A stretch of 64,000 bases of DNA from Erysipelotrichaceae bacterium (lineage in GTDB: Bacteria; Bacillota_I; Bacilli_A; Erysipelotrichales; Erysipelotrichaceae), in contig SVBJ01000005.1 of assembly GCA_015058955.1 (NCBI GenBank), positions 1 through 64,000 of the forward strand, read 5' to 3'. Position numbers and translations under genes: made by a program. Below, piece by piece: positions 43,380-51,831 of this stretch (within the stretch, counting starts at the first letter, position 1; each line of letters begins with the position of its first letter). The notes under the pieces are model-generated. The model was not told the origin of the DNA and made no database searches. It saw only the letters and a program-made list of their open reading frames with translations.

Positions 43380-44786
43380 ATGTCAAACAAGGAAAAAGAA
43401 TTAAAGGAAATTGCCCGACTGGAAAAGGACAGTATTTTTCATGGTCACGAGCATTATTTCGCCATCCTGGTCGTAGTACTGACAATTGTCTACATCGTCG
43501 ATGAACTGGCATCCAACGTCAGAGGAGCCGTTGACTCATTCACGATCTGCGACCTGTTCAACACCACTTTCGGAACACCTGAATTCGACAAGGCATCAGG
43601 TACGCTGGGCCTGGTCACCACAGGATGTTATCTTATCTATCTGGTAGCTCCGTTCTACAAGTCACTGGCTGACAAGTACGGACGCCGCATTTTCTTAATC
43701 ATCAATACTCTGGGCATGGGTGTCGGCATGCTGGTAGCCATCATCTCCCGCAATGTGGGTTTATATCTGGTTGGCGTTGTCATCATGACCTTCTTTACAC
43801 CTAACGACATGCAGGTCATCTACATCATGGAATGTGCACCGAAGGAACACCGTGCCAAACTGTGTTCAATCACCAAGGGTATCGCCCTGATCTCTGTTTC
43901 CTTACTGGGATTATTTGTCAAGCTGTTCGTTGACAGAAACAATCCGGGAACCTGGAGACTTGTCTATGTTGTACCAATCGTTCTGGCCTTTGTCATCGGA
44001 ATTGCCGCCATTTACTTTGTCAGGGAAACTCCGGTTTACACTCAGAAGAGATTACGGTATCTGAGGTCTTCCGAAGAGGAAAGACGGGCAGCTGCCGAAG
44101 CAGAGAAAAAGGCCGAAGAAGCCGAAAAGAAGAAGAACGTATCAGTAGGCGGTGCCTTCAAGTACATCTTTACTCATAAGCAGACAACAGCCATTGCCTT
44201 TGTTGCCCTGCTGTTTGCGATCGCTACCGGTTATACCGGCAAGTATCAGAACATGATTGAATCAGGTGTTGCCAGAAATGTCATCACTGCTGAAGGCGCT
44301 GACATCATCCTGATGTTCTATCCTCTGATCAACGGTATCTTCACACTGTTTGGCGGATTCCTTACCGATGCCTTAGGCAGAAAGAAATCTGCACTGATCT
44401 TAGGCTTATGGGCTGCAGTTGGCTTAGGCGTCTTTGCCTGGGGCTGTGCCAATAACATCAATCCTTACATTACAGGTTTTGCCTATGGATTCTCCATTGC
44501 CGGCCTGTGGTCAATATCCGACATGCTGTATTTCATCATTACGGCAGAATCGACTCCTACGGAGATAAGAGCTTCCGTAGTAGGTACAATGCAGTTACTG
44601 GGCATGGTCGGCACCGGTCTCAACATGGTCTTCAATAACGTTGTAACCATGGTTGCCGGTTCAATGAATCTGCCTCTGGTTTTGACTGCCGCATATCTGC
44701 CGTTAATGGCCATTGCCCTGATCATCATGATGCTGAAAGTCAGAGAAACCAAAGACGTTGACCTTGACAACGTTCAGGTAGACTAG
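43380..44786 (+). CDS. MFS transporter, probable sugar permease
   Basis: A 468-residue membrane protein with about twelve hydrophobic segments in two halves. The loop after helix 2 reads KSLADKYGRRIFLI, an MFS-A motif, repeated after helix 8 as GGFLTDALGRKKSALI. Between the halves is a long, highly charged cytoplasmic loop (SSEEERRAAAEAEKKAEEAEKKKNVS, ~230-255). GAGGAG precedes the ATG. It leads an operon with an alpha/beta hydrolase and a GH42 beta-galactosidase, so uptake of a galactoside is likely. Confidence 0.85.
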   Translation: MSNKEKELKEIARLEKDSIFHGHEHYFAILVVVLTIVYIVDELASNVRGAVDSFTICDLFNTTFGTPEFDKASGTLGLVTTGCYLIYLVAPFYKSLADKYGRRIFLIINTLGMGVGMLVAIISRNVGLYLVGVVIMTFFTPNDMQVIYIMECAPKEHRAKLCSITKGIALISVSLLGLFVKLFVDRNNPGTWRLVYVVPIVLAFVIGIAAIYFVRETPVYTQKRLRYLRSSEEERRAAAEAEKKAEEAEKKKNVSVGGAFKYIFTHKQTTAIAFVALLFAIATGYTGKYQNMIESGVARNVITAEGADIILMFYPLINGIFTLFGGFLTDALGRKKSALILGLWAAVGLGVFAWGCANNINPYITGFAYGFSIAGLWSISDMLYFIITAESTPTEIRASVVGTMQLLGMVGTGLNMVFNNVVTMVAGSMNLPLVLTAAYLPLMAIALIIMMLKVRETKDVDLDNVQVD

Positions 44787-44788
44787 GC

Positions 44789-45739
44789 ATGAAGTACGTA
44801 ATAATAGCTGTAATAATTCTGGTAGTAGCCGCCCTGTTTTATGGCGGCTATTACATGTTCAGGTCAGTATTTGACAGCCAGGTCAAGGGGGAGGCCAATA
44901 CTGATCCGTCATTTGTAGATTCAGAGAAGGACATGATGAGACCGACTTCCGGAAGGCTTCAGGCATTCCAGGCTCCGCTGATGGAGGCTTTCCATAAGCT
45001 GCCTTTTAAGGAACTGGAAATAAAATCCTTTGACGGACTTAAGCTGAAAGGCTATCTGCTGGAAGGAAATCCAAAGGAAGTCGTCATCTGTGTTCACGGC
45101 TATAAAAGCGGCATGGACTGGGATTTCTGCGATAAATATAAAATCTATAAGGACCGCGGTTCAACGATCCTGTTTACCAATGACCGTGCCCATGGCAATT
45201 CGGAAGGTCGTTACATCGGTTTCTCCGATCTGGACCGCTTTGACGTGGCCGGCTGGGTAGATAAGGTCAATGAAATGTATGATTCACCGAAGATCTATCT
45301 GCATGGTGTATCCATGGGCGGGGCAACGGTAATACACTGTGCCGACATGAAACTGAAGAATGTCTGCGGCATCGTTGATGACTGCGGCTTCAATTCCATT
45401 CTGGGAATCTCCAGAGCCCTGTGTCAGGATGTCTACCATCTTCCTTATTTCCCGTTAGGATACATGTCAATGTTCTGGTCGCTGCTTATCAACAAGGTCA
45501 GTTATACCGGTGTGGTTGGTGAGAAGTGCGTCCGGAATACGGATATTCCAATCATCTTCATTCACGGTAAGGATGATCACTATGTGCCTTGCTGGATGAG
45601 TGAAAGCATGTACAAGGCGTGCCGTTCACCGAAGGAACTGCACCTGATCGATGACTGCGGACATGCGGCAGCCTACATGAGGGCACCGGAAGAATATACG
45701 GCAGCAGTCAACCGCTTACTGGATGGTGAAGTAAAATGA
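44789..45739 (+). CDS. Membrane-anchored alpha/beta hydrolase
   Basis: A 316-residue serine hydrolase. An N-terminal membrane helix (~3-25) is followed by an alpha/beta-hydrolase domain with VVICVHGYKSGM (oxyanion region), the nucleophile elbow HGVSMGGAT, the acid region IFIHGKDDHYVP and the catalytic His in IDDCGHAAAY. It resembles the YqkD/FrsA-like bacterial hydrolases. The domain most likely lies outside the membrane. In this operon it may deacylate sugars before or during uptake. It ends inside the start of the GH42 gene (ATGA). Confidence 0.82.
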   Translation: MKYVIIAVIILVVAALFYGGYYMFRSVFDSQVKGEANTDPSFVDSEKDMMRPTSGRLQAFQAPLMEAFHKLPFKELEIKSFDGLKLKGYLLEGNPKEVVICVHGYKSGMDWDFCDKYKIYKDRGSTILFTNDRAHGNSEGRYIGFSDLDRFDVAGWVDKVNEMYDSPKIYLHGVSMGGATVIHCADMKLKNVCGIVDDCGFNSILGISRALCQDVYHLPYFPLGYMSMFWSLLINKVSYTGVVGEKCVRNTDIPIIFIHGKDDHYVPCWMSESMYKACRSPKELHLIDDCGHAAAYMRAPEEYTAAVNRLLDGEVK

Positions 45740-47508
45740 AATACCTCGGTGTAGACTACTACCCTGAACAGTGGGGACTGCAGCTGGCCGATGAAGATCT
45801 GGACAATATCGTTGAACTGGGAGCCAATCTGATCAGGATCGGCGATTTTGCCTGGGATCGTTTTGAACCGGAAGAAGGAAAGTATGACTTCTCCTTCTTT
45901 GACGAGTTCATTGAAAAGGCCAAAAAGAGAGATCTGAAGATCATGATGTGCGTACCGACAGCCACGATGCCAAGCTGGCTTTATGAAAAATATCCGCAGA
46001 TCATGAACGAAAATGAGTATGGATACCGTCAGCCGTATGGCGCCAGAAGAGGCTATTGCGTCAACAGTGACGTGTATCTTGAAAAGGGAATTGCCCTGGC
46101 CAAAGCCATGGCCCAGCACTATAAAAATGAAAAATCCATTGTTGCCTGGCAGGTTGACAATGAGATCGGACATGAGGGATCAGACATGTGTTACTGCCCT
46201 GAATGCCACAGGAAGTTCATTGAATATCTGCAGGGCAGATATGCTGATATAAGCGATTTAAACGCCAGGTGGGGCACTTCTTTCTGGACTCAGACATACA
46301 GTTCGTTTAAACAGATTCCGCTTCCCAGGCCTTCCTTTACGCCTCACAATCCATCGTTAAGACTGGAGTGGGAAAGGTTCAGAAGTCATAGCAATACCAA
46401 CTTCATAAAGGCTTTGGTGGGAGCCATCAAGAGCGTTGATGAAACCCTGGTCGTTACCCATGACTTTGAGGGCGGTACCATCAACAAGCACTTCTCACCA
46501 TTTGAAGTGGCCAAGTGTCTGGACTTTGTTTCCTATAATAACTATCCGGTCTGGGGCGGTCAGAAAGCTCCGATGTCAGAAAGCGACCTGGCCTTCAGCG
46601 TGGACTTTGCCAGAGGCTTTAAGAGAGAAAAGATCTGGGTCACTGAATCCATCATGGGACAGCAGGGACATAATGACATCGGCTATGCTCCAAAGCCTGA
46701 TGAAGCGAAAAAGTGGGCTTTACAGTCTCTGGATCATGGGGTTGAGACAGTCATCTTCTTCCGTTATCGCGGGTTTATCAAAGGAGCGGAACAGTTCTGT
46801 TTCGGTATCCTGGACAGTGATAACGAAAAGAGAAGAAAGTATTATGAGACCCAGGCTTTCATGAAGGAAGCCAGGGAAAGAGAGATTGAATATCCTAAAG
46901 CTGATGTCTGCATTGTATATGATTATGATTCCAAGTCATCAATGGCTATTCAGCGCCAGTCAGATGTCTTCTCCTATGAAGGCGAATGTCAGAAACTGTA
47001 TAAACAGCTCTACAAACGTCACATTAACTGTGACATCATCGATTCATCTGTTGATTTCAGCAGTTACAAAACAGTCATTCTGCCTTACATGATCATCATG
47101 GATGAGCAGTTCAAAGCCAGATTAAAGAAATATGTAAATGATGGTGGTACCGTAGTAATGACAGCCAGATGCGGCTGGAAAGACAAAGACAATAATCTGA
47201 TCTTCGGTGAAAGACTGCCAGCAGGATTAAGTGATCTGACCGGATGTGTGATCGAAGAACATGAGACCCTGTTATCAGGCCAGAGTTCACCTTGTCTGTA
47301 TAACCGTAAGGAAGGTCATGGCCTGGTGTTTGAGGAACTGCTCACATTAAAAGGAGCACAGCAACTGGTCAGCTGGAAGGATAATCCTTATGGCAAGTAC
47401 AGTGCTGCTGCCGTAAACTGTTATGGTAAGGGCAGATGTTTCTATCTGGGATCATCCTTTGATGAGGAAACCCTGACAGCTCTGTTTAATGAAATACTCA
47501 GGCAATAA
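45736..47508 (+). CDS. GH42 beta-galactosidase
   Basis: A 590-residue cytoplasmic glycoside hydrolase (no signal peptide). It starts with the family signature GVDYYPEQWG. The acid/base Glu is in WQVDNEIGHEGSDMCYC with nearby metal-type cysteines (CYCPECHRKF), and the nucleophile Glu in IWVTESIMGQQGHN. The trimerisation domain follows (~380-590), but the usual small C-terminal beta domain is short, so it is smaller than the typical ~680 residues. It should split imported beta-galactosides; it overlaps the hydrolase gene by 4 bp. Confidence 0.93.
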   Translation: MKYLGVDYYPEQWGLQLADEDLDNIVELGANLIRIGDFAWDRFEPEEGKYDFSFFDEFIEKAKKRDLKIMMCVPTATMPSWLYEKYPQIMNENEYGYRQPYGARRGYCVNSDVYLEKGIALAKAMAQHYKNEKSIVAWQVDNEIGHEGSDMCYCPECHRKFIEYLQGRYADISDLNARWGTSFWTQTYSSFKQIPLPRPSFTPHNPSLRLEWERFRSHSNTNFIKALVGAIKSVDETLVVTHDFEGGTINKHFSPFEVAKCLDFVSYNNYPVWGGQKAPMSESDLAFSVDFARGFKREKIWVTESIMGQQGHNDIGYAPKPDEAKKWALQSLDHGVETVIFFRYRGFIKGAEQFCFGILDSDNEKRRKYYETQAFMKEAREREIEYPKADVCIVYDYDSKSSMAIQRQSDVFSYEGECQKLYKQLYKRHINCDIIDSSVDFSSYKTVILPYMIIMDEQFKARLKKYVNDGGTVVMTARCGWKDKDNNLIFGERLPAGLSDLTGCVIEEHETLLSGQSSPCLYNRKEGHGLVFEELLTLKGAQQLVSWKDNPYGKYSAAAVNCYGKGRCFYLGSSFDEETLTALFNEILRQ

Positions 47509-47509
47509 T

Positions 47510-47833
47510 ATGAATAAGAAGAAACGGTTTATCATTCTTTTACTTGCGGCGGGACTGTTTTACATATTCAGGCTTTCAGCTGATCCCTGGATATATGATT
47601 ATGATGATGCCATCAGAGTGATCAATCAGAAGTATCCTCTGCCGGAAGGACAGATCGTTTCCTATGAGTATGACCATAGTGGCGGTGATCAGTCCGGAAA
47701 CGGATACATATGTTTCAATGTTATATTTGAAAACGGAATCAGCGGAAAAATCAGAGTAGAAGTTAAGTGGCACCGACATCTTTTCCAGGAAGGTCCTGAC
47801 TTCAGGATCAGATACTGCCGGCTGGCAGAGTAA
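47510..47833 (+). CDS. Small membrane-anchored protein (DUF3139-like)
   Basis: A 107-residue protein with a basic start, one hydrophobic helix (~7-22) and an outward-facing domain (DDAIRVINQKYPLPEGQIVSYEYDHSG...FENGISGKIRVEVKWHR). The size and single-helix layout recall DUF3139 proteins; this is tentative. The ATG follows the GH42 stop after 1 bp with no own ribosome binding site, so it is the last gene of that operon. Function unknown. Confidence 0.6.
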   Translation: MNKKKRFIILLLAAGLFYIFRLSADPWIYDYDDAIRVINQKYPLPEGQIVSYEYDHSGGDQSGNGYICFNVIFENGISGKIRVEVKWHRHLFQEGPDFRIRYCRLAE

Positions 47834-47847
47834 TCATGAGATTTTTG

Positions 47848-47876
47848 AAAAAGCAGAAATTGAATTCTGCTTTTTT
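47848..47876 (+). terminator. Terminator of the GH42 operon
   Basis: AAAAAGCAGAA (47848-47858) pairs with TTCTGCTTTTT (47865-47875), followed by T. Confidence 0.85.
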
Positions 47877-47950
47877 GTTATTGCTGAGTAGCATAATGGA
47901 CAGAATAACAGAGTCCATAGGATAATTAATTAAACAGGGAGGACTTCATA

Positions 47951-48583
47951 ATGAAAGTATTGCTGATCAATGGCAGCCCGAATCTGGACGGCTGTACTAA
48001 CTGCGCTCTTGATGAAATGATCAAGGTATTTGAAAGTGAAGGAATTGAATATGAAAAAATACAGGTGGGCAGACTGATGATACATGGCTGCATTGCCTGC
48101 AAGCAATGCAAACACCTGAAACGCTGTGTCATGGATAATGACATTGTCAATGAAGTGGCCGGAAAGTTTGCTGAAGCAGACGGTCTGGTTATCGGCTCAC
48201 CGGTTTATAACGGATCAGCTGCCGGAACCATGGTTTGTTTCCTGGACAGACTGTTTTACAGTACCCGCTATGCCTTTGACAGACGCTATAAGGTCGGAGC
48301 CAGTGTGGTAAGTGCCAGAAGAGCCGGAAATACCTTTACCTTTGAACAGCTTAATCAGTATTTTCTGGTTTCCGAAATGCCGATTGCGGCCGGAAACTAC
48401 TGGAATAACGTATTCGGGTATACTAAGGAAGACGTCATGAAGGATCAGGAGGGACTGCAGTCGATGAGAGTGCTGGCCAGAAACATGATCCATCTGATGC
48501 GCTCCTTGAAACGGGGCGAGGAGAAATACGGTCTGCCTGAAAAGGAACAGCGCATCATCACCAACTTCAGCGATGGCTTATAA
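47951..48583 (+). CDS. NADPH-dependent FMN reductase / flavodoxin-like protein
   Basis: A 210-residue flavodoxin-fold enzyme. The FMN phosphate loop NGSPNLDGCTNCALDE (~7-22) and the SPVYNGSAAGTMVCFLDRL motif place it in the iron-sulfur flavoprotein/WrbA-like NADPH:FMN reductase group. Four cysteines in GCIACKQCKHLKRCVM (~50-63) resemble the compact cysteine motif of ISF proteins, which hold a 4Fe-4S cluster. GGGAGG precedes the ATG. The IS element was inserted 17 bp after its stop. Confidence 0.87.
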   Translation: MKVLLINGSPNLDGCTNCALDEMIKVFESEGIEYEKIQVGRLMIHGCIACKQCKHLKRCVMDNDIVNEVAGKFAEADGLVIGSPVYNGSAAGTMVCFLDRLFYSTRYAFDRRYKVGASVVSARRAGNTFTFEQLNQYFLVSEMPIAAGNYWNNVFGYTKEDVMKDQEGLQSMRVLARNMIHLMRSLKRGEEKYGLPEKEQRIITNFSDGL

Positions 48584-48626
48584 AAAAGGGGATGAGTTTA
48601 TGAAGTGAACCATAAAAATGGGACAC

Positions 48627-49505
48627 TTATAAAAAAAGGCGTGATGAAAGGTATGATAACCTGAATTGAGTAGGAGTCATGCCTTTTAATTTGCGTTGAG
48701 GTCTTCGATTGTTGTAGAAATCAATATATTCACCAACCATATTAATTAGTTGATCGTTAGTTTCAGGAACATCACCTAATTCCAGACATTCAGATTTAAG
48801 ATGTCCGAAGAAATTCTCACAGCACGCATTATCATAACAGTTAGCTTTACGAGAATGAGAAACAGTAACACTGTGGTCATCAAGATATCTAATATAAGTT
48901 ATGTTAGTATATTGGAATCCCTGGTCAGAATGAAGGCAGCAGAAAAGAGACTGATCCCATTTGTCGTTGATTACCTGTACAACATTATCCATAACTAACT
49001 TCAAATCGTTAAACTTGGATATCTGATAGGCTATAATGGAATTGTCATAAAGGTCCTTGATCACGCTAAGATACATTCGGCCTTGTTGACTGTAAATGTA
49101 ACTTACATCTGTCACTAACTTTTCCAGGGGTCGTGAAGCTGTGAAGTTACGGGCGAGATAGTTTTCGCAGACTATTCTCGCTTTTTCATTTGGTTCTTCT
49201 TTAGTGCAGCACTGGAATCGTTTTTTCCTTATGGGGGAAGATAATCCCAGTATTTTCATGTATTTATAGATGGTTTTATCGTTAAATACCGTTCCATACT
49301 GCCTGAACAGCTCATCTCTGATAAATCTGTAACCTTTATGTGTCCGATAGAAGATCTTTTCTATTTCATCTGCCAGCCATTCATCCCATCTGTATCTTAT
49401 TGGTCTTCCCATCTTCAGCCAGCGATAATAGCCGCTGGTAGATACCTTAAGATAATTGCACAGTTTCTTTATCCTATATTCTTCCTTAAGATCGTACACG
49501 ACCAT
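48627..49505 (-). CDS. IS3-family transposase OrfB (DDE integrase domain)
   Basis: At least 292 residues. The HTH_21-type start (YRIKKLCNYLKVSTSGYYRWLK) is followed by the retroviral-integrase-like DDE domain: first Asp in KLVTDVSYIY, second in CLHSDQGFQYTN, and Glu in CCENFFGHLKSECLE. The ending (YNNRRPQRKLKGMTPTQF) is typical of IS3. The catalytic triad is intact. The true product is the OrfAB fusion made by a -1 frameshift; the open frame reaches upstream of this ATG (SEGSPQKLRRALKYM). Confidence 0.92.
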   Translation of the reverse strand: MVVYDLKEEYRIKKLCNYLKVSTSGYYRWLKMGRPIRYRWDEWLADEIEKIFYRTHKGYRFIRDELFRQYGTVFNDKTIYKYMKILGLSSPIRKKRFQCCTKEEPNEKARIVCENYLARNFTASRPLEKLVTDVSYIYSQQGRMYLSVIKDLYDNSIIAYQISKFNDLKLVMDNVVQVINDKWDQSLFCCLHSDQGFQYTNITYIRYLDDHSVTVSHSRKANCYDNACCENFFGHLKSECLELGDVPETNDQLINMVGEYIDFYNNRRPQRKLKGMTPTQFRLSYLSSRLFL

Positions 49506-49510
49506 ATACT

Positions 49511-49852
49511 TTAGTGCTCTCCGTAGTTTTTGCGGAGAGCCTTCACTTTTTTTAATACTGCATTCTCCATCTTCAAATGCTCAATCAGCTCATCTTTCGA
49601 CAATTCATCAAGCTTTACTTTCTTTGGTCTTCCTTTTTGAATCCCATCTTTCTTTCCCAAATGTCTTCCATCTTGTTTCAAAAGTTCCGGATCCTGTTGG
49701 TACAACTTAACCCAATTCCACAATTGCGTATCAGATCTTAATCCCAATCTTCTTGTGGCCATTATTAGCCCTCCTATTTCCCCGCGAAGATACTTCTCTA
49801 CTGCTTCTTTCTTGAATTCCGCTGAATACTTCTTATTTGGTTTTCCTGCCAT
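49511..49852 (-). CDS. IS3-family transposase OrfA
   Basis: A 113-residue protein with an N-terminal HTH of the InsE/IS150 type (YSAEFKKEAVEKYLRGEIGGLIMATRRLGLRSDTQLWNWVKLYQQD) and a leucine-zipper-like helix at the end (SKDELIEHLKMENAVLKKVKALRK). It binds the IS ends. The A7G slip site lies near its 3' end. Confidence 0.9.
   Translation of the reverse strand: MAGKPNKKYSAEFKKEAVEKYLRGEIGGLIMATRRLGLRSDTQLWNWVKLYQQDPELLKQDGRHLGKKDGIQKGRPKKVKLDELSKDELIEHLKMENAVLKKVKALRKNYGEH
49516..49553 (-). promoter_or_regulatory. Programmed -1 frameshift signal of the IS element
   Basis: On the minus strand a run of seven A followed by G (49553-49546) is followed after 6 nt by a stem-loop with arms GCTCTCCG and CGGAGAGC (49540-49516). 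Slipping back one base joins orfA to orfB, as in many IS3 elements. Confidence 0.85.
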
Positions 49853-49930
49853 ATTAAAACCCTCCTGTACTTTTATTGTACAAGAGGGTATTCCTTTTTA
49901 TTTACTGTCCATTTTCACTGGGGCAGTTCA

Positions 49931-50512
49931 TTATTCATTCCCTTTTACATAGCGGTAAATGTCGTACCAGCTGTAGACTCTGGTAACGTTTTCTCTGGTG
50001 TAATCCTGATTGTATGGATTGTCAAATAGCAGGACGGGAATCTCCAGAGACATGGTGTCGATGGTGAAAGGAGCGTCCTCTACAAACAGATCACAGTGCT
50101 TTGGTCTGACGTAGTCGATCTTTGGAAACCCGGTAAACATCAGTTCGTCGTAATAAATTCCGTTTTTCCTAAGCCAGTTCTCGGTTGCTTCTCGGATTTT
50201 CCGGCCTCTTTCATCATCTCTCATTGAACCGGTCCTTCCGGTACATACGATCAGATAATGACCGTCTTCGTGCAGTTTCTGCATAACTTCTGCCACAAAG
50301 AATCTCGGCGGTACATTCTCGATATACTCAAACTGAAAGCTCTGCATGATATCGCGGTTTGACCAGCGGTCCATATAGCCGATTTTCCATTCATAACCGT
50401 ACGGTTTGTCCATGACCGGAAGGCCATGCTCAAAAGTATACTTGCCCCACTGTTCCAGACGGAAGGCGTGATCGTCACACATGCAGCCGTCAATGTCAAA
50501 ACCAATAATCAT
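49931..50512 (-). CDS. HAD-superfamily hydrolase, 5'-nucleotidase-like
   Basis: A 193-residue phosphatase-fold protein. The nucleophile motif is FDIDGCMCDD (~4-13), motif II is VCTGRTGSMRDDE, and DLFVEDAPFTID gives the acidic metal site. Members related to YorS/NT5C dephosphorylate nucleotides or sugars. ATG 50512 is chosen because AGGAGA lies 6 nt upstream; the ATG at 50518 is too close. The IS element abuts its stop codon: the TAA is the duplicated target TTA, so the protein itself is unchanged. Confidence 0.83.
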   Translation of the reverse strand: MIIGFDIDGCMCDDHAFRLEQWGKYTFEHGLPVMDKPYGYEWKIGYMDRWSNRDIMQSFQFEYIENVPPRFFVAEVMQKLHEDGHYLIVCTGRTGSMRDDERGRKIREATENWLRKNGIYYDELMFTGFPKIDYVRPKHCDLFVEDAPFTIDTMSLEIPVLLFDNPYNQDYTRENVTRVYSWYDIYRYVKGNE

Positions 50513-50611
50513 ATGCATTCTCCTGTATAAATCTCATATAAATATTACTATGTAACATGAATTTGGAAAACAGAAGCGCCCAGAAACAGGTAATGAAAAA
50601 AATTTAAAAAA

Positions 50612-50654
50612 TTAGCACTCACCTATTGACAGTGCTAAAAAAGAGGACTATAAC
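50612..50654 (+). promoter_or_regulatory. CIRCE element overlapping the hsp20 promoter
   Basis: TTAGCACTC (50612-50620), a 9-bp spacer and CAGTGCTAA (50630-50638). This is the HrcA operator CIRCE with one mismatch from the consensus GAGTGCTAA. The -35 box TTGACA (50626-50631) lies within it, and TATAAC (50649-50654) follows at 17 bp, so HrcA binding would block RNA polymerase directly. Confidence 0.9.
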
Positions 50655-50788
50655 ATAGGTGTAAAAGGAATTAGAGGATTCCAAAAAGGTAATGATATAG
50701 ATTCAGAACCCTCCAATCCCCTTACTGGAAAACATAGTTCATTCGTTAGAAAGAACAATGAAAAGAAAGTAAAGGAGGTAAATGTACT

Positions 50789-51238
50789 ATGTTAACACCT
50801 AGAATTTATACTGAAAACTTATTTGATGACTGGTTTGATGACTTCCCATTCAGAAGTCTGGAAAATGTAGACCGTAAGCTGTACGGCAAGCATGCTGCCA
50901 GAGAAATGCTGACAGATGTCAAGGAACATGAGAACAACTATGAAGTTCTGATGGATCTGCCTGGCTTCAAGAAGGAAGATATTAACATTGAACTTAATGA
51001 CGGTTATCTGACCATCACTGCTTCCAAGGGCTTGAATGAGGAAGAGAAGAATAACAAGGGTAAGATCGTCCGTCAGGAAAGATATTCCGGAATGATGCAG
51101 AGAACCTTCTATGTCGGTGAACAGCTGACTGATGAAGACATCAAGGCTAAATACGAAGATGGTGTATTGAGTCTGGATATTCCTAAGAAGGAAGAAAAGA
51201 AACTTCCGGAAAAGCATACCATCATGATTGAAGGATAG
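50789..51238 (+). CDS. Small heat shock protein, Hsp20/alpha-crystallin family
   Basis: A 149-residue ATP-independent chaperone that holds unfolding proteins in the cytoplasm. The alpha-crystallin domain (~45-140) contains YEVLMDLPGFKKEDINIELNDGYLTI and ends with the GVLSLDIPKKE motif. AAAGGAGG precedes the ATG. The ~128-nt leader after the CIRCE promoter holds a GGAAT/ATTCC hairpin and a CCCTCC stretch that could pair weakly with the ribosome site. Confidence 0.94.
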   Translation: MLTPRIYTENLFDDWFDDFPFRSLENVDRKLYGKHAAREMLTDVKEHENNYEVLMDLPGFKKEDINIELNDGYLTITASKGLNEEEKNNKGKIVRQERYSGMMQRTFYVGEQLTDEDIKAKYEDGVLSLDIPKKEEKKLPEKHTIMIEG

Positions 51239-51273
51239 TCTGTCGGATAGTCAATTCAGAACAATAAGTCTGT

Positions 51274-51305
51274 AAAGCCGGACACTGTATGTGGACCGGC
51301 TTTTA
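51274..51305 (+). terminator. Terminator after hsp20
   Basis: AAAGCCGG (51274-51281) pairs with CCGGCTTT (51296-51303), followed by T. Confidence 0.75.
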
Positions 51306-51308
51306 CTG

Positions 51309-51343
51309 TGACAAAAATGTCCCTGTTTTTGACAATTCTGTCA
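51309..51343 (+). promoter_or_regulatory. Tandem operator-like repeats upstream of the secreted-protein/ABC operon
   Basis: Two copies of TGACA-N4-TGTC start at 51309 and 51330, exactly 21 bp (two helix turns) apart. The second is a full palindrome, TGACAATTCTGTCA, and includes a TTGACA that could be a -35 box. They probably bind a dimeric regulator cooperatively. Confidence 0.5.
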
Positions 51344-51406
51344 CGATATTGATTCCAATATATAACTAAAATGAAAATATAAAAAGTCTTGCAAAAGGAG
51401 GTAAAT

Positions 51407-51829
51407 ATGAAAAGACTGATCTATTCTTTATTAGCTGTTATCGTTTGCTTTTGCTGCCTATCAGTAAAATTATCTGCCCTTGAAGTTGATAGTCCGGAAA
51501 AACCAATTGATGTTAGCGAATATGCAGTTCTGGTTTTAGATGAAACAATTCATCCGCAATTCACACTTAATGGTTGTACAATTACCCCAACAATTACAAT
51601 TCAGGGAAATTACACTTTAGAAGGAACAACATATACTGGTGTAAATGCAACCGCAACACAGACCTCTGTTTCGTACACATATACCAGTGGAGGAGCACAT
51701 ACTTCCAGCTGTACTATGACTAATTACTATACGTATATAAGCAATAATCATGTCGTAATATATATGTTTTTTGACTTGACTGTTGACGGAGTCTACCAGC
51801 ATACGTATATGCCATACATATTGGTATAG
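51407..51829 (+). CDS. Secreted beta-rich protein of unknown function
   Basis: A 140-residue protein with a signal peptide (~1-25, cleavage near KLSA-LEV). The mature ~115 residues are rich in Thr, Tyr and Ser, with alternating strand-like stretches (CTITPTITIQGNYTLEGTTY, then VSYTYTSGGAH), two cysteines that could form a disulfide bond, and the tail YMPYILV. I do not recognise a family. AAAGGAGG precedes ATG 51407. It directly precedes two MacB-like permeases and an ATPase, a layout like bacteriocin or secreted-effector loci; it could be the exported or sensed partner. Confidence 0.7.
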   Translation: MKRLIYSLLAVIVCFCCLSVKLSALEVDSPEKPIDVSEYAVLVLDETIHPQFTLNGCTITPTITIQGNYTLEGTTYTGVNATATQTSVSYTYTSGGAHTSSCTMTNYYTYISNNHVVIYMFFDLTVDGVYQHTYMPYILV

Positions 51830-51831
51830 AA

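Larger units (their letters stand above)
48601..49930. mobile_element. Complete IS3-family insertion sequence (IS150-like)
   Basis: A 1330-bp element bounded by imperfect inverted repeats that begin TGAAGTGAACCATAAAAATGG at the left and, on the other strand, TGAACTGCCCCAGTGAAAATGG at the right. It is flanked by a direct repeat TTA (48598-48600 and 49931-49933), a 3-bp target duplication. It carries orfA and orfB with a -1 frameshift signal and looks intact. The right-hand TTA supplies the stop codon of the neighbouring HAD gene. Confidence 0.85.

Noticed and set aside
51407-51829. Assignment of the secreted protein as a lactococcin 972-type bacteriocin
   Set aside because: The operon layout is similar, but the mature sequence lacks the residues I associate with that family. 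It is left as unknown.
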